From Arthrobacter sp. UNC362MFTsu5.1 (GTDB taxonomy: Bacteria > Actinomycetota > Actinomycetes > Actinomycetales > Micrococcaceae), in NCBI RefSeq assembly GCF_000685965.1, contig NZ_JMLE01000023.1, positions 1 to 64,000 of the forward strand: 64,000 nt of DNA. Reading direction: 5' to 3'. Position 1 is the stretch's first letter; each line of letters opens with the position of its first letter. The position numbers and the translations under genes are program-made. Under the pieces are notes generated by a model. That model was given only the letters and a program-made list of their open reading frames with translations. It was not told the DNA's origin and did no database searches. Shown in pieces: positions 1 to 7,920 of the stretch.

Positions 1-27
1 GATGCCTAGCTTCGGCTCAGCCCGCTT

Positions 28-76
28 GCCGATTTCACTTCCTGACGGGGGCTTGCTAGGCTAGTACCCGCTTCAT
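28..76 (+). promoter_or_regulatory. Upstream region of first tRNA-Asn, duplicated at 226-275
   Basis: Both tRNA-Asn genes are preceded by a related stretch of 49-50 bases. It starts gccgatttcac, has a central ttgcta, and ends gcttcat directly before the tRNA. The shared stretch probably holds the promoter, but no clean -35/-10 pair stands out, so the exact elements are not assigned. Confidence 0.45.
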
Positions 77-149
77 TCCTCCTTAGCTCAATTGGCAGAG
101 CATTCGACTGTTAATCGAAGGGTTGCTGGTTCAAGTCCAGCAGGAGGAG
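77..149 (+). tRNA. tRNA-Asn (anticodon GTT)
   Basis: A 73-base cloverleaf. The acceptor strands TCCTCCT (77-83) and AGGAGGA (142-148) pair fully, with discriminator G at 149. The anticodon stem TTCGA/TCGAA encloses loop CTGTTAA, with anticodon GTT at 110-112. The T-arm carries the usual GGTTCAAGTCC pattern. No CCA is encoded. A second copy, identical through the tRNA body, lies 199 bases downstream. Confidence 0.97.
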
Positions 150-154
150 CGCAC

Positions 155-190
155 AGTCCCCGTTCCGGGTCACCGGGACGGGGACTTTTT
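155..190 (+). terminator. Intrinsic terminator after first tRNA-Asn
   Basis: GTCCCCGTTCCGG pairs with CCGGGACGGGGAC around a four-base loop, followed directly by TTTTTT. It ends the first tRNA unit, so the two tRNA-Asn genes are probably transcribed separately. Confidence 0.9.
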
Positions 191-275
191 TATACCCGGG
201 AGGGGTATTGGGCTGCGCTGCCGGAGCCGATTTCACATTGGGGCAAAACCTTTGCTAATGTCATACCTGCTTCAT

Positions 276-348
276 TCCTCCTTAGCTCAATTGGCAGAGC
301 ATTCGACTGTTAATCGAAGGGTTGCTGGTTCAAGTCCAGCAGGAGGAG
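276..348 (+). tRNA. tRNA-Asn (anticodon GTT), second copy
   Basis: Identical to the copy at 77-149: acceptor strands TCCTCCT and AGGAGGA, anticodon GTT at 309-311, no encoded CCA. It has its own upstream region and its own terminator, so it is an independent transcription unit rather than part of a polycistronic tRNA precursor. Confidence 0.97.
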
Positions 349-354
349 CGGACA

Positions 355-396
355 GGCCCCGCGGCCGGCGAGCAGCCGGCTGCGGGGCCTTTTTTA
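355..396 (+). terminator. Intrinsic terminator after second tRNA-Asn
   Basis: GGCCCCGC(GGCCGGC) pairs with (AGCCGGC)TGCGGGGCC and is followed by TTTTTT. Its stem sequence differs from the first terminator although the tRNA bodies are identical, so the duplication did not include (or has not preserved) the terminator. Confidence 0.9.
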
Positions 397-407
397 TTGC
401 GGGTTAG

Positions 408-821
408 TCAGACGAAGTCCATCTCCACCTGCAGGAAGCGCTCCGCCTCTGCGATGGCGGCCCGGAAGGCCTCGTCCTCGGTGGGTGACTTCCGCGGCTC
501 GCGCGGGTGCCATTCGTGCGGCGCTGAGTGCACCCTGGTGAAGCCGCTGTTGGGCGGGGCGTAGAAGATGCCAAACCGCTGTACAGGCCATTCAGGGGAT
601 GTCTCAGGGGCCACCAGGAGCGCGGCGTTGAACGCCGGGTTGAACCACTGGGCGATGGGGCGGCGCCGGTCCTCCGTGAAGAGCCCGGCGGCATACAGCG
701 CTGCCGACTGCGGGCTTGTCTGGGAGCATAGCCGTTCCCACCACAGGGGCAGGATGCCGGCGTCGTCGCAGCGCTGCCATGTGGCCGGAAGGGGCGGGTG
801 ATGCTTCTGCCAGTCGGGCAC
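408..821 (-). CDS. Hypothetical protein
   Basis: A 137-residue protein, GTG start, not recognised. It is soluble-looking: no signal peptide or membrane segment, tryptophan-rich at the N-terminal end, and ending in an acidic, probably helical segment (TEDEAFRAAIAEAERFLQVE). It is the first gene on the minus strand after the tRNA-Asn pair and ends 12 bases from the second tRNA terminator. Codon use looks like that of its neighbours, which favours a real gene. No function is proposed. The start is the least certain part, since no clear ribosome binding site precedes it. Confidence 0.6.
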   Translation of the reverse strand: MPDWQKHHPPLPATWQRCDDAGILPLWWERLCSQTSPQSAALYAAGLFTEDRRRPIAQWFNPAFNAALLVAPETSPEWPVQRFGIFYAPPNSGFTRVHSAPHEWHPREPRKSPTEDEAFRAAIAEAERFLQVEMDFV

Positions 822-910
822 AGAACAACTTTATCGCGCGGGCAATTGCCGGAACAGGGCCACTCAGCCCGTGCCCTGCCTCTGGAGGAGATTGCCCGCC
901 GGGGCGTTCG

Positions 911-1090
911 TCAGGGCCGGTTCCACGGACCGGGGTTGACCCGGAAGAGCAGCGCGGAGCCGGCGATCGCCCCCAGGATGATGCCCATTGCCGGGTTCCC
1001 CATCGCCCGGCCGGCGAAGTAACCGGCGACGCCGCCGATCACCGCGCCGAGGAACAGTCCCCTGCGGTTGCGGTGCGGTCTCTTGGCCAT
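911..1090 (-). CDS. Small glycine-rich membrane protein (59 aa)
   Basis: A 59-residue reading frame on the minus strand starting MAKRPHRNRRGLFLGAVIGG. After a basic N-terminus it has two hydrophobic helices (about 11-29 and 34-50) rich in GxxxG-type glycines (GAVIGGVAGYFAGRAMG, GIILGAIAGSALL). This is the look of a glycine-zipper inner-membrane protein. The positive N-terminus predicts a cytoplasmic start. It lies in the gap between the hypothetical protein and the efflux pump gene, all three on the minus strand. Its function is unknown. The GC-rich third positions and the coherent two-helix layout support it as a real small gene. Confidence 0.6.
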   Translation of the reverse strand: MAKRPHRNRRGLFLGAVIGGVAGYFAGRAMGNPAMGIILGAIAGSALLFRVNPGPWNRP

Positions 1091-1140
1091 GGTTCCAGCC
1101 TACCGGGGTGGATCGGGGGCACTCGGTGGATGGCGAGAGC

Positions 1141-2373
1141 TCAGTGGATCGAGGGCACCGTGCGCGGGCGCACCACCAGCCATAGGGCAGCTGCTGCCAG
1201 CAGGATGCTCGTGGCCTGGACCCCGCCCATGACGGTCGCCGAGATGTCGCCGAACCAGCCCACCACGGGGGACACGATGCCGGCCATCATGAACGTTGCC
1301 GCTCCCAGCAGTGACGCCGCGGTTCCGGCCTGGGCGCCGTGCTTGGACAATGCCAGGACCTGGACGCAGGGGAACGTGAAGCCGGTGCCGAGGATGTAGA
1401 ACCAGAGCGGCACCATCACGCCCCAGAGCCCGAAGCCGAGCTGGTCGAAAATAACGATCAGCACGGCCATTACAAACATCCACGCCGTCGAACAAGCCAG
1501 GATCCATTGCGGCGGTACGCGCCGGATCACCCGGGAGCTGGTCTGCACGCCGGCCACGATGCCCAGCGAATTGATGCCGAAGAGCAGGCCGTACTGCTGG
1601 GGTGTGAACCCGTAGACGTCCTGGAACAGGAACGGGGACGCGGACAGGTAGGCGAACAGGCCGGCGAAGTTCATGCCGCCCAGCAGCAGCAGGCCCACGA
1701 AGATCCGGTCCGAAAAGAGCAGCTTGTAGCGCTGGCCCGCCGTCAGGCCTGACGTGCCCCGGAGCTCGCGGGGGAGCGTTTCGCGCACCAGGAGGATGGC
1801 GGCAATAATCACCAGCGTGCCGTAGCCGGCCAGGAAATAGAAAATGCCCGGCCACGGCATGATCAGCAGCAGCTGGGAGCCGATCACGGGCGCCAGGATC
1901 GGAGCCAGGCCGTTGACCAGAGCCATCCGGGAGAACATCCGCACCATGGCGTACCCGGTGAAGAGGTCCCGCACCATGGCCATGGCCACCACGCCGCCGC
2001 CGGCCGCACCGATGCCCATCAGCACGCGGAAGAGTCCCAGGGTGGCAAGGTCCGTGGACAGCGCCGCGCCGAGCGAGGCGGTGATGTGCAACGCGGTGGC
2101 AAGGATCAGCGGGAGCCTCCGGCCGAACTTGTCGCTCAGCGGCCCGACTACCAGCTGTCCCAGGGCGAAGCCGATGGTGGTGCCGGTCAGCGTGAGCTGG
2201 ACTTCCGCCTCCGACACCCCGAGGCTCGCCTCCAGCGCCGGAAAGGCAGGCAGGTAGAGGTCGATCGTAAAAGGGCCCAGTGCCGTCAGGGCGCCGAGCA
2301 GGAGGATGTACAGGAGTTTCCGGTTGCGGCTCAGGGAGTCGCCCGGATTAGCGGGAATGCTCACAGGGACCAA
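1141..2373 (-). CDS. MFS multidrug efflux transporter, Bcr/CflA type
   Basis: A 410-residue protein of the DHA1 family of the major facilitator superfamily. The first helix carries the signature LGALTALGPFTIDLYLPAFP that is characteristic of Bcr/CflA proteins, and motif A (GPLSDKFGRR) follows helix 2. Hydrophobic segments fit twelve helices. Family members export drugs such as bicyclomycin or chloramphenicol, and sulfonamides, by proton antiport, but the substrate here cannot be told. A gap of 175 bases separates it from the divergently oriented gene at 2549. The start is ATG; a shorter start a few codons on is possible. Confidence 0.9.
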   Translation of the reverse strand: MVPVSIPANPGDSLSRNRKLLYILLLGALTALGPFTIDLYLPAFPALEASLGVSEAEVQLTLTGTTIGFALGQLVVGPLSDKFGRRLPLILATALHITASLGAALSTDLATLGLFRVLMGIGAAGGGVVAMAMVRDLFTGYAMVRMFSRMALVNGLAPILAPVIGSQLLLIMPWPGIFYFLAGYGTLVIIAAILLVRETLPRELRGTSGLTAGQRYKLLFSDRIFVGLLLLGGMNFAGLFAYLSASPFLFQDVYGFTPQQYGLLFGINSLGIVAGVQTSSRVIRRVPPQWILACSTAWMFVMAVLIVIFDQLGFGLWGVMVPLWFYILGTGFTFPCVQVLALSKHGAQAGTAASLLGAATFMMAGIVSPVVGWFGDISATVMGGVQATSILLAAAALWLVVRPRTVPSIH

Positions 2374-2548
2374 TCCTAGGGCCCTTGGATCATACTTTTA
2401 CAGCGTTGGAGGGCGCGCCACGGCTTATTACCCGAAGGAGGTGCCGAAGCTGAATGATAGTTTTGACAACGGGGAGTGTGTGAAGCCGCGCAGGCCCCCG
2501 GAATCCACCGGAATCCGAATCAAAGATGGAACCAGTTAGGCGGGATCG

Positions 2549-3406
2549 ATGAGCGGACGACACAGCGGCCGGACAACAGGCGGACTGAGTATTGCGGCGC
2601 TGCCCAAAACTCTGAGGCTTGTTGCCAAGCTGGCACCACGGCAGCTCAACGACGAAATTGCGCTCGCGAAGATCGAGATCAAGCGCAAGGGCATCCAGGT
2701 CGGGGTGGCTGCAGCGTTTTTCGCCGTCGCACTGGTGTTCCTCGCCTTCCTCGTCACCGGGCTCATCGTGGCGGCCATCATGGGGCTCGCCACCATCATG
2801 CCGGCCTGGCTTGCAGCCCTCCTGGTGTGCGCCGTGTTCCTTGTCATCGCCCTCATCGGAGCCCTGATCGGAATGCGCAAATTCAAGAAGGCCATGCCGC
2901 TGGTGCCCGAGGAGACGATCCGCGGCCTCAAGCACGATCTCGGCATCGCCAAGGAAGGCTCGGAATTCAACCCGGCCGTCCTGGATCCGGCCTCCGACGA
3001 GGCCAAGGCCGCCAAGGCCGCCAAGGAAGCGAAGGCAGCCCGGGAGAAGGCGGAGAAGGAAGCCAAGGAAGCGGCAAAGCCGGACCTTGGTCCCGCCCCC
3101 ACCGAAGCTGAACTGAAGAGCCGCCTCGACAAGCGCCGCCGGCACCTCACGGGCGTCCGCGACGAGCTCGGCGAGGAGCTTGACGTCAAGACCCAGGCCC
3201 AGCTCCTGCTGGGTGCCGCTGAAGTGCAGCTGAAAGCCGGCAAGGAACGCGCGGGCCACAAGGCTGAATCCCTCAGCCGCTCTGCCTCCAGCCTCCTGAA
3301 CCGCGCCGGCGAGAGCGAGCTGGGAACCCGCTGGAAGCCGCTGGCTGCCCTGGTCGCATCGGCCGCCGTCCTGGCCGTCCTTCTCCGCAAGCTCCTCAAG
3401 GGCTAG
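2549..3406 (+). CDS. Phage-holin-family / DUF3618-like membrane protein
   Basis: A 285-residue protein. Residues about 15-115 resemble the actinobacterial Holin-X domain: an amphipathic start, then two long hydrophobic helices (VGVAAAFFAVALVFLAFLV and WLAALLVCAVFLVIALIGAL). A charged lysine/alanine/glutamate segment (about 150-185) looks like a coiled coil. The C-terminal third resembles DUF3618 (KSRLDKRRRHLTGVRDELGEEL) and ends in a last helix with basic residues. Despite the family name these chromosomal proteins are not linked to lysis; they are probably envelope proteins. It precedes a phospholipid-synthesis-type gene. The name is reliable; the role is not known. Confidence 0.8.
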   Translation: MSGRHSGRTTGGLSIAALPKTLRLVAKLAPRQLNDEIALAKIEIKRKGIQVGVAAAFFAVALVFLAFLVTGLIVAAIMGLATIMPAWLAALLVCAVFLVIALIGALIGMRKFKKAMPLVPEETIRGLKHDLGIAKEGSEFNPAVLDPASDEAKAAKAAKEAKAAREKAEKEAKEAAKPDLGPAPTEAELKSRLDKRRRHLTGVRDELGEELDVKTQAQLLLGAAEVQLKAGKERAGHKAESLSRSASSLLNRAGESELGTRWKPLAALVASAAVLAVLLRKLLKG

Positions 3407-3457
3407 GACTTACCGGCACTGCCCAGGTAGCCGTAGCGGAAGGGAAGGAGGTGGGGG

Positions 3458-4081
3458 ATGAAGTTCATTAATGCAGGTGCGCGTCCGGGCCAGCGGCACG
3501 TAGACAGTGACGCCGTCTTCACCATCCCCAACATCCTGACGGTGGTCCGCTTCATGGGTGTGCCCCTCTTCATCTGGCTGGTCCTGGGGCCAAAGGAGTA
3601 CGCACTGGCCACGATCGTGCTGGTGGTCATGGGCAGCACCGACTGGGTGGACGGGTATATCGCCCGCCGCTTCAACCAGACCTCCAGGCTGGGCCGGATC
3701 ATGGATCCGATTGCCGACCGGATGGCGCTCATTGCCGTGGCCGTCACCCTGGTGATCGCCGGCGTCGTGGAATGGTGGTACCTGACCGCACTGGTGGTCC
3801 CGGACGCCATCCTGATGGCCGTCTCGCTGTACTACTTCCACAGCCACCCGGACCTCCCGGTCAGCCGGATCGGAAAGATCCGCACTGCGCTGCTCCTGGT
3901 GGGCACCCCGTTGCTGGTGCTCGCCAAACTTCCCATCCCGCTGACTGACGTCTACTTCGTGGCGGCATGGATCTTCCTCGGCCTGGGACTGCTCGGCCAC
4001 TGGGTGGCCGGCTACAACTATTTCCGCGCCATCATCCGTAAGGGCCGGCTCAGGATCTCGAACGACGGCGGACGCGGCTGA
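3458..4081 (+). CDS. CDP-alcohol phosphatidyltransferase family protein
   Basis: A 207-residue integral membrane enzyme. The family motif D-x2-D-G-x2-A-R-x8-G-x3-D-x3-D is complete: D62, D65, G66, A69, R70, G79, D83, D87. These residues bind the metal ions and the CDP-linked donor; the enzyme transfers a phosphatidyl group from CDP-diacylglycerol to an alcohol. The acceptor (glycerol-phosphate, inositol-phosphate or phosphatidylglycerol) cannot be settled from sequence alone. AAGGAGG lies six bases before the ATG. The stop overlaps the start of the next gene (TGATG), so the two are translationally coupled. cdsA, at 12.3 kb, would supply its substrate. Confidence 0.88.
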   Translation: MKFINAGARPGQRHVDSDAVFTIPNILTVVRFMGVPLFIWLVLGPKEYALATIVLVVMGSTDWVDGYIARRFNQTSRLGRIMDPIADRMALIAVAVTLVIAGVVEWWYLTALVVPDAILMAVSLYYFHSHPDLPVSRIGKIRTALLLVGTPLLVLAKLPIPLTDVYFVAAWIFLGLGLLGHWVAGYNYFRAIIRKGRLRISNDGGRG

Positions 4082-4986
4082 TGGTCTGGCTCGCCGTCTT
4101 CCTGGCGGTGCTGGGCGCATTTTGCCTGGCCATCGGTGCGCAGCGCCAGGGCAGCGCCGTCAAGGCGGACACCGGCGGCCTTGCGCTCAGCTCGCACGGC
4201 CTCCTGCGGCTGATCCGCAATCCGCGGTGGGTTTTCGGGCTGTTGCTGCTGTGCGCCGGCATGGCGATGAACGCCGTCGCCCTCGTATCGGCGCCCCTGA
4301 CGGTGGTGCAGCCGATCGGGGCCATCGCCCTGGTGATCACCACAATCGTCAATGCCAAGGACCAGGGACTAAGCATCAACCGCGCCACCGTGGTGGCCAT
4401 CTCGGCGTGCGTCACCGGCTCGGCCGTCTTCGTCCTGCTGGCGGTGAACGTGACCCAGGAAAACCACCACGTAAGTTTCGACGACGAACTCACCATTGTG
4501 CTTCTGCTCACCCTTGCGGTGGGCCTCTTCGGCACGCTGGCCCTGGTGTTCAAACACCGGATGAGCGCTTTCATCTACATCCTCGGGGCCGGAGTGCTGT
4601 TCGGTTTCGTGGCAGTGCTGACCCGCATCATCGGCAAACACCTGCTCGACCCGAACGGGCTGGCCCTGCTCAACGTGCAGTGGTATTCGGTGGTGGCGAT
4701 CGCCGCGGCGGGCGGGCTGGGTTCATGGTTCGTCCAGTCGGCGTACTCCGGCGGGCCGCCGGATCTTGTCATCGCCGGGCTGACGGTCATCGACCCCATT
4801 GTCGGCATCGCCATCGGCATCGCCATCCTCGGTGAACTGCGGCCCGATGTCCACGCCGTGCTGGCGATTGCCATGGGGGCGGCCGCTTCCCTTGCTATCG
4901 TGGGGGTAATCGCCCTCTCGCGGCACCATCCCGAAGTGACCAAGCGCAAGAAGGACGCGCGCAAGGCCGCAGGGCGGGTGTCTTAG
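4081..4986 (+). CDS. DMT-superfamily permease
   Basis: A 301-residue membrane protein with nine to ten hydrophobic helices in two halves, as in EamA/NIPA-like members of the drug/metabolite transporter superfamily. The first half has PLTVVQPIGAIALVITTIVNA and the second half has LTVIDPIVGIAIGIAILGE, the two pseudo-symmetric signature regions. The C-terminal tail is cytoplasmic and basic (KRKKDARKAAGR). Translation is coupled to the upstream phosphatidyltransferase by a one-base TGATG overlap. Substrate unknown; coupling to a phospholipid enzyme hints at a lipid- or envelope-related task, but this is inference. Confidence 0.8.
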   Translation: MVWLAVFLAVLGAFCLAIGAQRQGSAVKADTGGLALSSHGLLRLIRNPRWVFGLLLLCAGMAMNAVALVSAPLTVVQPIGAIALVITTIVNAKDQGLSINRATVVAISACVTGSAVFVLLAVNVTQENHHVSFDDELTIVLLLTLAVGLFGTLALVFKHRMSAFIYILGAGVLFGFVAVLTRIIGKHLLDPNGLALLNVQWYSVVAIAAAGGLGSWFVQSAYSGGPPDLVIAGLTVIDPIVGIAIGIAILGELRPDVHAVLAIAMGAAASLAIVGVIALSRHHPEVTKRKKDARKAAGRVS

Positions 4987-5096
4987 GGCGGGTGATACCC
5001 AGACTTCACCAGAAGTCCCGGCGCGCTACTGCGCCGAGGGACAGCCGGCCGCCACAGCCAGCGCTGACCGCACCGTGACCACCAGGAGCTCTCCAC

Positions 5097-6293
5097 GTGA
5101 CCATGCCCGACAGCCAGCAACCACTCACCATCCTGATTGCTGCGGACACCTACCCGCCCCACGTCAACGGAGCCGCTCAATTCGGATACCGCCTGGCCAA
5201 GGGCATGACGGCACGGGGACACGACGTCCATGTGCTCGCGTGCCGGCCGGACAAGGGCAAGAGCTTCACCGAGTTCCGCACGGAGGGCACCGTGCACCGG
5301 ATCCGCTCGCACTCAGTTCCCACGCACGAGTATTTCCGAATCACGTTTCCCTGGGAGATCAAGAAGGAGATCAGCCTCCTGTTTGACCGCGTCAAGCCGG
5401 ACGTCGTGCACATCCAGAGCCACTACATGATCGGCGAACACGTGCTCTACGAAGCCGAACGGCGCGGAGTGCGGATCGTGGCCACCAACCACTTCATGCC
5501 GGAGAACCTGAACCCCTTCCTGCCGTTTCCGCAGTGGTTCAAGGACATCGTCGGGCGCATCTCCTGGAAGGACATGGGCAAGGTCATGGGCCGGGCCGAC
5601 GTCGTCACGACGCCGACGCCGCTTGCCGCCAAGGCCATGCACCAGCACGCCTTCCTGCGCAAGGTCCTGCCGCTCTCCAACGGCATCGATTCGGCCGCTT
5701 ATGAACTCCGGGAGGGCGAGGTGATGGAGCGCCACCCGCACCCCACCGTGCTGTTCGCAGGCCGCCTTGCCGAGGAGAAGCACGTCAACGTCCTGATCGA
5801 TGCCGTGGCGAAGACTCCTGCCGAGTTGAACGTCCACCTGGAAATCGTCGGCGGAGGCGAGGTCCGCGCTGCCCTGGAAGCCCAGGTGGCACGGCTCGGG
5901 CTGGAATCGCGGGTGAAGTTCCTGGGCCTGGCCAGCGACGACGAACTGCGCGAGGCCTACATCAAGGCAGACCTGTTCTGCATGCCGGGAACCGCCGAGC
6001 TCCAGTCCCTGGTCACCCTGGAAGCCATGTCGGCATCAACACCGGTGCTGCTGGCGGACGCCATGGCGCTGCCGCACCTGGTGCGCGACGGTGAGAACGG
6101 TTACCTCTTCACGCCCAACGACAGCGACGACCTCGCCGCGAAGATCACCCGGGTGCTGAAGCTCCCGGCCGAGGATCTTGCGGCGATGGGCAAGGCCAGC
6201 CGCTGCATGGTGGAGCCGCACAGCATCCAGGGGACCCTTCAGACGTTTGAAGACCTCTATCGCGGGGCCACCTACGACGACAAAGTGGTGTAG
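5097..6293 (+). CDS. GT4-family glycosyltransferase
   Basis: A 398-residue GT-B glycosyltransferase. The N-terminal domain starts LTILIAADTYPPHVNGAAQF, typical of family GT4, with the glycine-rich acceptor loop. The C-terminal domain holds VLFAGRLAEEKHVNVLIDAV and the donor-binding EX7E motif (E-LQSLVTL-E) before AMSASTPVL. Such enzymes use a nucleotide sugar to glycosylate lipids or polysaccharides, as in PimB-like mannosyltransferases. The nearby phosphatidyltransferase makes a glycolipid acceptor plausible, not proven. GTG at 5097 is preferred because AGGAG lies nine bases upstream; an ATG two codons later is the alternative. Confidence 0.88.
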   Translation: MTMPDSQQPLTILIAADTYPPHVNGAAQFGYRLAKGMTARGHDVHVLACRPDKGKSFTEFRTEGTVHRIRSHSVPTHEYFRITFPWEIKKEISLLFDRVKPDVVHIQSHYMIGEHVLYEAERRGVRIVATNHFMPENLNPFLPFPQWFKDIVGRISWKDMGKVMGRADVVTTPTPLAAKAMHQHAFLRKVLPLSNGIDSAAYELREGEVMERHPHPTVLFAGRLAEEKHVNVLIDAVAKTPAELNVHLEIVGGGEVRAALEAQVARLGLESRVKFLGLASDDELREAYIKADLFCMPGTAELQSLVTLEAMSASTPVLLADAMALPHLVRDGENGYLFTPNDSDDLAAKITRVLKLPAEDLAAMGKASRCMVEPHSIQGTLQTFEDLYRGATYDDKVV

Positions 6294-6437
6294 TCCCCGG
6301 ATGGGTCATCCCGCTGCGCCGCCGGCCGCCGGAAGGCTGGTGCGCAAATCAGGCCGCTACTATTGCTAGAGTGTTTTTGCCCCGGAACTGCGGAGGCTCC
6401 CGGCGGAGCCGCGAGTCCGCCAGTCCGCGGGGCGCAC

Positions 6438-6511
6438 GGGGCTATAGCTCAGCTGGTTAGAGCGCGGGACTCATAATCCTAAGGTCCTCGGTTCAAGTCC
6501 GAGTAGCCCTA
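6438..6511 (+). tRNA. tRNA with CAT anticodon (tRNA-Met, or tRNA-Ile2)
   Basis: A 74-base cloverleaf: acceptor GGGGCTA pairs with TAGCCCT (a G-T wobble at the outermost pair), D-arm GCTC/GAGC, T-arm CTCGG/CCGAG, discriminator A. The anticodon is CAT at 6472-6474 in loop CTCATAA. The outermost anticodon-stem pair is a C-A mismatch and the next is G-T, so this stem is weak. CAT can be elongator methionine or, after lysidine modification, minor isoleucine; sequence alone does not decide. It lacks initiator features (the three G-C anticodon-stem pairs). Confidence 0.93.
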
Positions 6512-6518
6512 CCTCCAC

Positions 6519-6563
6519 GGGAGCCGTGGCCGATGCGATGACATCGGCCGCGGCTCCCTTTTT
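6519..6563 (+). terminator. Intrinsic terminator after CAT tRNA
   Basis: GGGAGCCGTGGCCGATG pairs with CATCGGCCGCGGCTCCC around a six-base loop (one G-T/T-G irregularity), followed by TTTTT. This is a strong hairpin ending the tRNA transcript. Confidence 0.92.
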
Positions 6564-6677
6564 GCTGTCCTGCGCTTGCCCGGCACCTCGCCCTGCGGTA
6601 TGTTACTCGTGAGTAACTTAACCGCCGGTGCGACGTCCGCGCCCGTGGTCGCTGCTGATCACACGTGAAGGAACAAC

Positions 6678-7868
6678 ATGTCCAAAGCTGCAATCGACAT
6701 CAACAACCTGCCGTACGCCGATGGCGACTTCTTCGCGTTTGAGCAGCTGCTCAGCGGCAAGGAGCAGGACCGGCTGGCCGAGGTCCGGGAGTTCCTGGCC
6801 CGCGAGGTCAAGCCGATCGCCGTTGACTGCTGGAACCGGGCCGAATTCCCGATGGACCTGATCCCCAAGCTTGCCGAGATCGACCTCGTCAGCCCCGTCC
6901 GGCGCCAGGGCTACTCCAACCTCTTCGCCGGGATCCTGCACGCAGAGGCCACCCGCGCTGACACTTCCATCGCCACCTTCCTGGGTGTGCACGACGGACT
7001 CTTCACCGGTTCCATCGAGGCCCTCGCTTCACAGGAACAGCAGGAAGCCTGGCTGCCCGACATCTACTCGCTGAAGAAGATCGGCGCCTTCGGCCTCACC
7101 GAACCGCTGGGCGGTTCCGATGTTGCCGGCGGCACGCGCACCACGGCGCGCCGCGAGGGCGACAGCTGGATCCTCAACGGCGCCAAGCGCTGGATAGGCA
7201 ACGCCACGTTCTCCGACTGGGTGGTCATCTACGCCCGCGACCTCGCGGACAACCAGGTCAAGGGCTTCCTCGTCGACACCACCACCGAGGGCTACAGCGC
7301 CACCAAGATTGAAAACAAGATCTCGCTGCGCACCGTCCAGAACGCCGACATCACGCTCGAAAACGTCGTGGTGCCGGACTTCTTCAAGCTTGCCAACGCC
7401 AACAGCTTCCGGGACACCAACAAGGTCCTGAAGGTGACCCGTCTCGCCGTGGCCTGGCAGGCGGTGGGCCAGCAGCTCGCCGCCTTCGACGTCGCCCGCC
7501 GTTACGCCGTGGAACGAAGCCAGTTCGGCCGTCCGATCGCATCCTTCCAGCTCGTCCAGAACCAGCTCGTGCAGATTCTTGGCAACGCTGTCAGCTCCAT
7601 GGGCATGATGGTCCGCCTCTCCCAGCTTGAAGACGCCGGCGAGGCGAGGGATGAGCAGTCGGCCCTGGCCAAGGCCTTCACCACGGCACGGATGCGCGAA
7701 AGCGTGGCCATCGGCCGCAGCCTCCTCGGCGGCAACGGCATCGTCACGGACTTCGAGATGGCCAAGATCTTCTCCGACGCCGAAGCGATCTACTCCTACG
7801 AGGGCACGCATGAGATCAACACGCTGGTGACGGGTCGTGCAATCACGGGGATCTCAGCAATCGTGTAG
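6678..7868 (+). CDS. Acyl-CoA dehydrogenase, glutaryl-CoA dehydrogenase-like
   Basis: A 396-residue flavoprotein. FAD-contact signatures are present: AFGLTEPLGGSDVAGGT and WILNGAKRWIGNATFSDW. The catalytic glutamate sits in YEGTHEIN near the C-terminus, followed by LVTGRAITGISAIV, an ending typical of the glutaryl-CoA dehydrogenase branch. That enzyme oxidises and decarboxylates glutaryl-CoA to crotonyl-CoA in lysine and tryptophan breakdown. No other genes of that pathway lie beside it, so a related acyl-CoA substrate remains possible. GAAGGAACAAC precedes the ATG. It is transcribed toward the convergent M23 gene. Confidence 0.87.
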   Translation: MSKAAIDINNLPYADGDFFAFEQLLSGKEQDRLAEVREFLAREVKPIAVDCWNRAEFPMDLIPKLAEIDLVSPVRRQGYSNLFAGILHAEATRADTSIATFLGVHDGLFTGSIEALASQEQQEAWLPDIYSLKKIGAFGLTEPLGGSDVAGGTRTTARREGDSWILNGAKRWIGNATFSDWVVIYARDLADNQVKGFLVDTTTEGYSATKIENKISLRTVQNADITLENVVVPDFFKLANANSFRDTNKVLKVTRLAVAWQAVGQQLAAFDVARRYAVERSQFGRPIASFQLVQNQLVQILGNAVSSMGMMVRLSQLEDAGEARDEQSALAKAFTTARMRESVAIGRSLLGGNGIVTDFEMAKIFSDAEAIYSYEGTHEINTLVTGRAITGISAIV

Positions 7869-7874
7869 CCGGTC

Positions 7875-7899
7875 CGGGCGGCCGTTCGCCAGCCGCCCG
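7875..7899. terminator. Hairpin between convergent genes, no T-tract
   Basis: CGGGCGGC pairs perfectly with GCCGCCCG around a nine-base loop, in the 52-base gap between the convergent acyl-CoA dehydrogenase and M23 genes. It may act as a terminator for either strand although neither side has a T-run. Confidence 0.4.
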
Positions 7900-7920
7900 C
7901 CGCTGGTCCGCCGCGGCCCT

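Noticed and set aside
2441-2539. A 32-codon GTG frame and a nine-codon ATG frame before the holin-like gene
   Set aside because: AAGGAGG is badly spaced for both, and neither has a recognisable protein. TTGACA at 2463-2468 also lacks a matching -10 box.
2549-3406. Phage origin suggested by the holin-family match
   Set aside because: No other phage gene is nearby; this family is a normal chromosomal actinobacterial membrane protein.
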